Origin: Stappia sp. BW2
GTDB taxonomy: Bacteria > Pseudomonadota > Alphaproteobacteria > Rhizobiales > Stappiaceae
Direction of reading: 5' to 3'
DNA: 64,000 nt
Assembly: GCF_008107695.1 (NCBI RefSeq)
Contig: NZ_VIRG01000066.1
Coordinates: 806,001-870,000 of the forward strand
Shown: positions 63,103 to 64,000 of the stretch, in pieces
Layout of the letters: each line of letters starts with the position of its first letter
Position numbering within the stretch: position 1 is the first letter of the stretch
The notes under the pieces: generated by a model
Database searches by the model: none
Told to the model about the DNA's origin: nothing
Seen by the model: only the letters and a program-made list of their open reading frames with translations
Translations under genes and position numbers: made by a program

Positions 63103-64000
63103 GCCCCTGCCCCCTTCCGGATCGCGATGGAATAGAAGTCGTCCGGTGTCAGCAGAAGGTCGATCGCAAATCGCAAGCCCACAGCCAGCACCAGCAGGGC
63201 CAGCAGCATGCGCAGCTGGTCGCCGCGCAGGTTCTGGCCCATACGCGCGCCGAACTGGGCTCCGATAACACCACCGATCATCAACGTCATGGCCAGAACG
63301 ATATCGACCGTCTTTGTGCCCATGGAATGGAACACGGTCGCGGCCGCCATCGTGAACAAGATCTGGAACAGGGAGGTGCCGATGACGATGTTGGTCGGAA
63401 CACGCAGCAGATAGATCAGCGCCGGCACCATCATGAAGCCGCCGCCGATGCCCAGGATCGTGCCGAGAAAGCCGATGATTGCGCCAAGCCCGACAACCGG
63501 AATGACGCTGACATAGAGCTTGGAGCGGCGGAACCGCACCTTCAGCGGCAGGCCGTGGATCCAGTTATGCTGGCCGGGTCTGCGCGCTTTGGGCGCAACA
63601 CCGGATTTGCGCCGCCGGATGGCACGGATGGATTCGAACAGCATCAGGCCGCCGATGGCACCAAGAAACGTGACATAGGACAGCGAAATCACGACGTCGA
63701 GCTGACCGATGGACTGCAGAACCTGGAACAGGACGACGCCGATAAGCGAGCCGAACACACCTCCGCAAAGGAGGATCGTGCCGAGTTTCAGGTCGATGGC
63801 CTTTCGGCGCCAATAGGTGACGACAGCCGACGACGATGAGGCGACCACCTGGGTGGTGACCGTCGCGACGGACACTGCCGGAGGGATGCCGGAAAAGATC
63901 AACAGCGGTGTCAGCAAGAACCCGCCGCCGATACCGAACAGCCCCGACAGGAACCCCACGGCACCACCCATGCCGAATATCACGAAGATATTCACCGGAA
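63099..64000 (-). CDS. TauE/SafE family sulfite/sulfonate exporter-like permease (5' end outside window)
   Basis: The frame is open to the right edge. GTG 63995 is the only start in the window, giving 298 aa, but homologues read as a longer chain with a few residues before VNIF, so the true start is probably right of the edge. It has about eight membrane helices and the family repeats GMGGAVGFLSGLFGIGGGFLLTPLL and GFLGTILGIGGGFMMVPALI. It moves sulfite or small organo-sulfur/carboxylate anions out of the cell in studied members. It is translationally coupled to the TIGR02186 gene. Confidence 0.88.
   Translation of the reverse strand, partial: PVNIFVIFGMGGAVGFLSGLFGIGGGFLLTPLLIFSGIPPAVSVATVTTQVVASSSSAVVTYWRRKAIDLKLGTILLCGGVFGSLIGVVLFQVLQSIGQLDVVISLSYVTFLGAIGGLMLFESIRAIRRRKSGVAPKARRPGQHNWIHGLPLKVRFRRSKLYVSVIPVVGLGAIIGFLGTILGIGGGFMMVPALIYLLRVPTNIVIGTSLFQILFTMAAATVFHSMGTKTVDIVLAMTLMIGGVIGAQFGARMGQNLRGDQLRMLLALLVLAVGLRFAIDLLLTPDDFYSIAIRKGAGA

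Overview
The window comes from a chromosome of high GC content with an alphaproteobacterial gene complement. The FixL-FixJ-FixK oxygen cascade, a ccoNOQP-ccoGHIS cytochrome cbb3 cluster, the DNA-ligase-associated repair genes and a palindromic repeat of the type common in Hyphomicrobiales together suggest a Stappia/Labrenzia/Roseibium-like relative. That placement is inference from gene content and protein style, with no database search. No tRNA, rRNA, IS element, prophage or CRISPR array was recognised.

Positions 1-13.7 kb: the left edge cuts a large hybrid sensor in which a cytosine/purine-permease-like (NCS1) domain, a cysteine-rich cluster and a histidine kinase are fused. A secreted three-repeat beta-trefoil lectin follows. 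The divergent urea ABC transporter operon urtABCDE carries tandem stem-loops and a palindromic repeat between urtA and urtB. An M20 deacylase, UDP-glucose dehydrogenase and a polyprenyl-phosphate sugar transferase (surface polysaccharide synthesis) complete the region.

Positions 13.8-36.4 kb: after aroQ, a receiver protein and small genes comes the low-oxygen respiration region. The assembly genes ccoGHIS lie downstream of the oxidase genes ccoNOQP on the minus strand, with a perfect FixK/FNR box 77 bp before ccoN. Further right, hemN has its own near-perfect box and lies convergent to fixK, a lone receiver gene (FixT-like position), fixJ and fixL. FixL keeps the heme-PAS histidine and arginine, so the sensor, the regulators and at least two targets (oxidase and anaerobic heme synthesis) are in one segment. 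Between them are an EamA transporter, a GcvA-like LysR gene divergent from an SHMT-like enzyme, an AbrB-type membrane protein and a glutathione transferase.

Positions 36.6-50 kb: a solute-symporter/histidine-kinase hybrid (CrbS/MxtR type) and its probable LuxR-type response regulator (CrbR/ErdR type) flank a GGDEF-EAL protein. A double-hotdog thioesterase, a secreted coiled-coil protein, an ATP-dependent DNA ligase and a chemoreceptor carrying NIT and PilZ domains follow.

Positions 50-64 kb: a DEAD-box RNA helicase has a structured leader. A secreted beta-helix protein is translationally coupled to an NTF2-like protein. The three partners of the ligase (beta-CASP exonuclease, Lhr-like helicase, PdeM phosphoesterase) are spread over 54-59.6 kb rather than joined to it. 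An AraC regulator, a small monooxygenase, an AI-2E family membrane protein and a TIGR02186/TauE pair end the window, and the last gene runs off the right edge.
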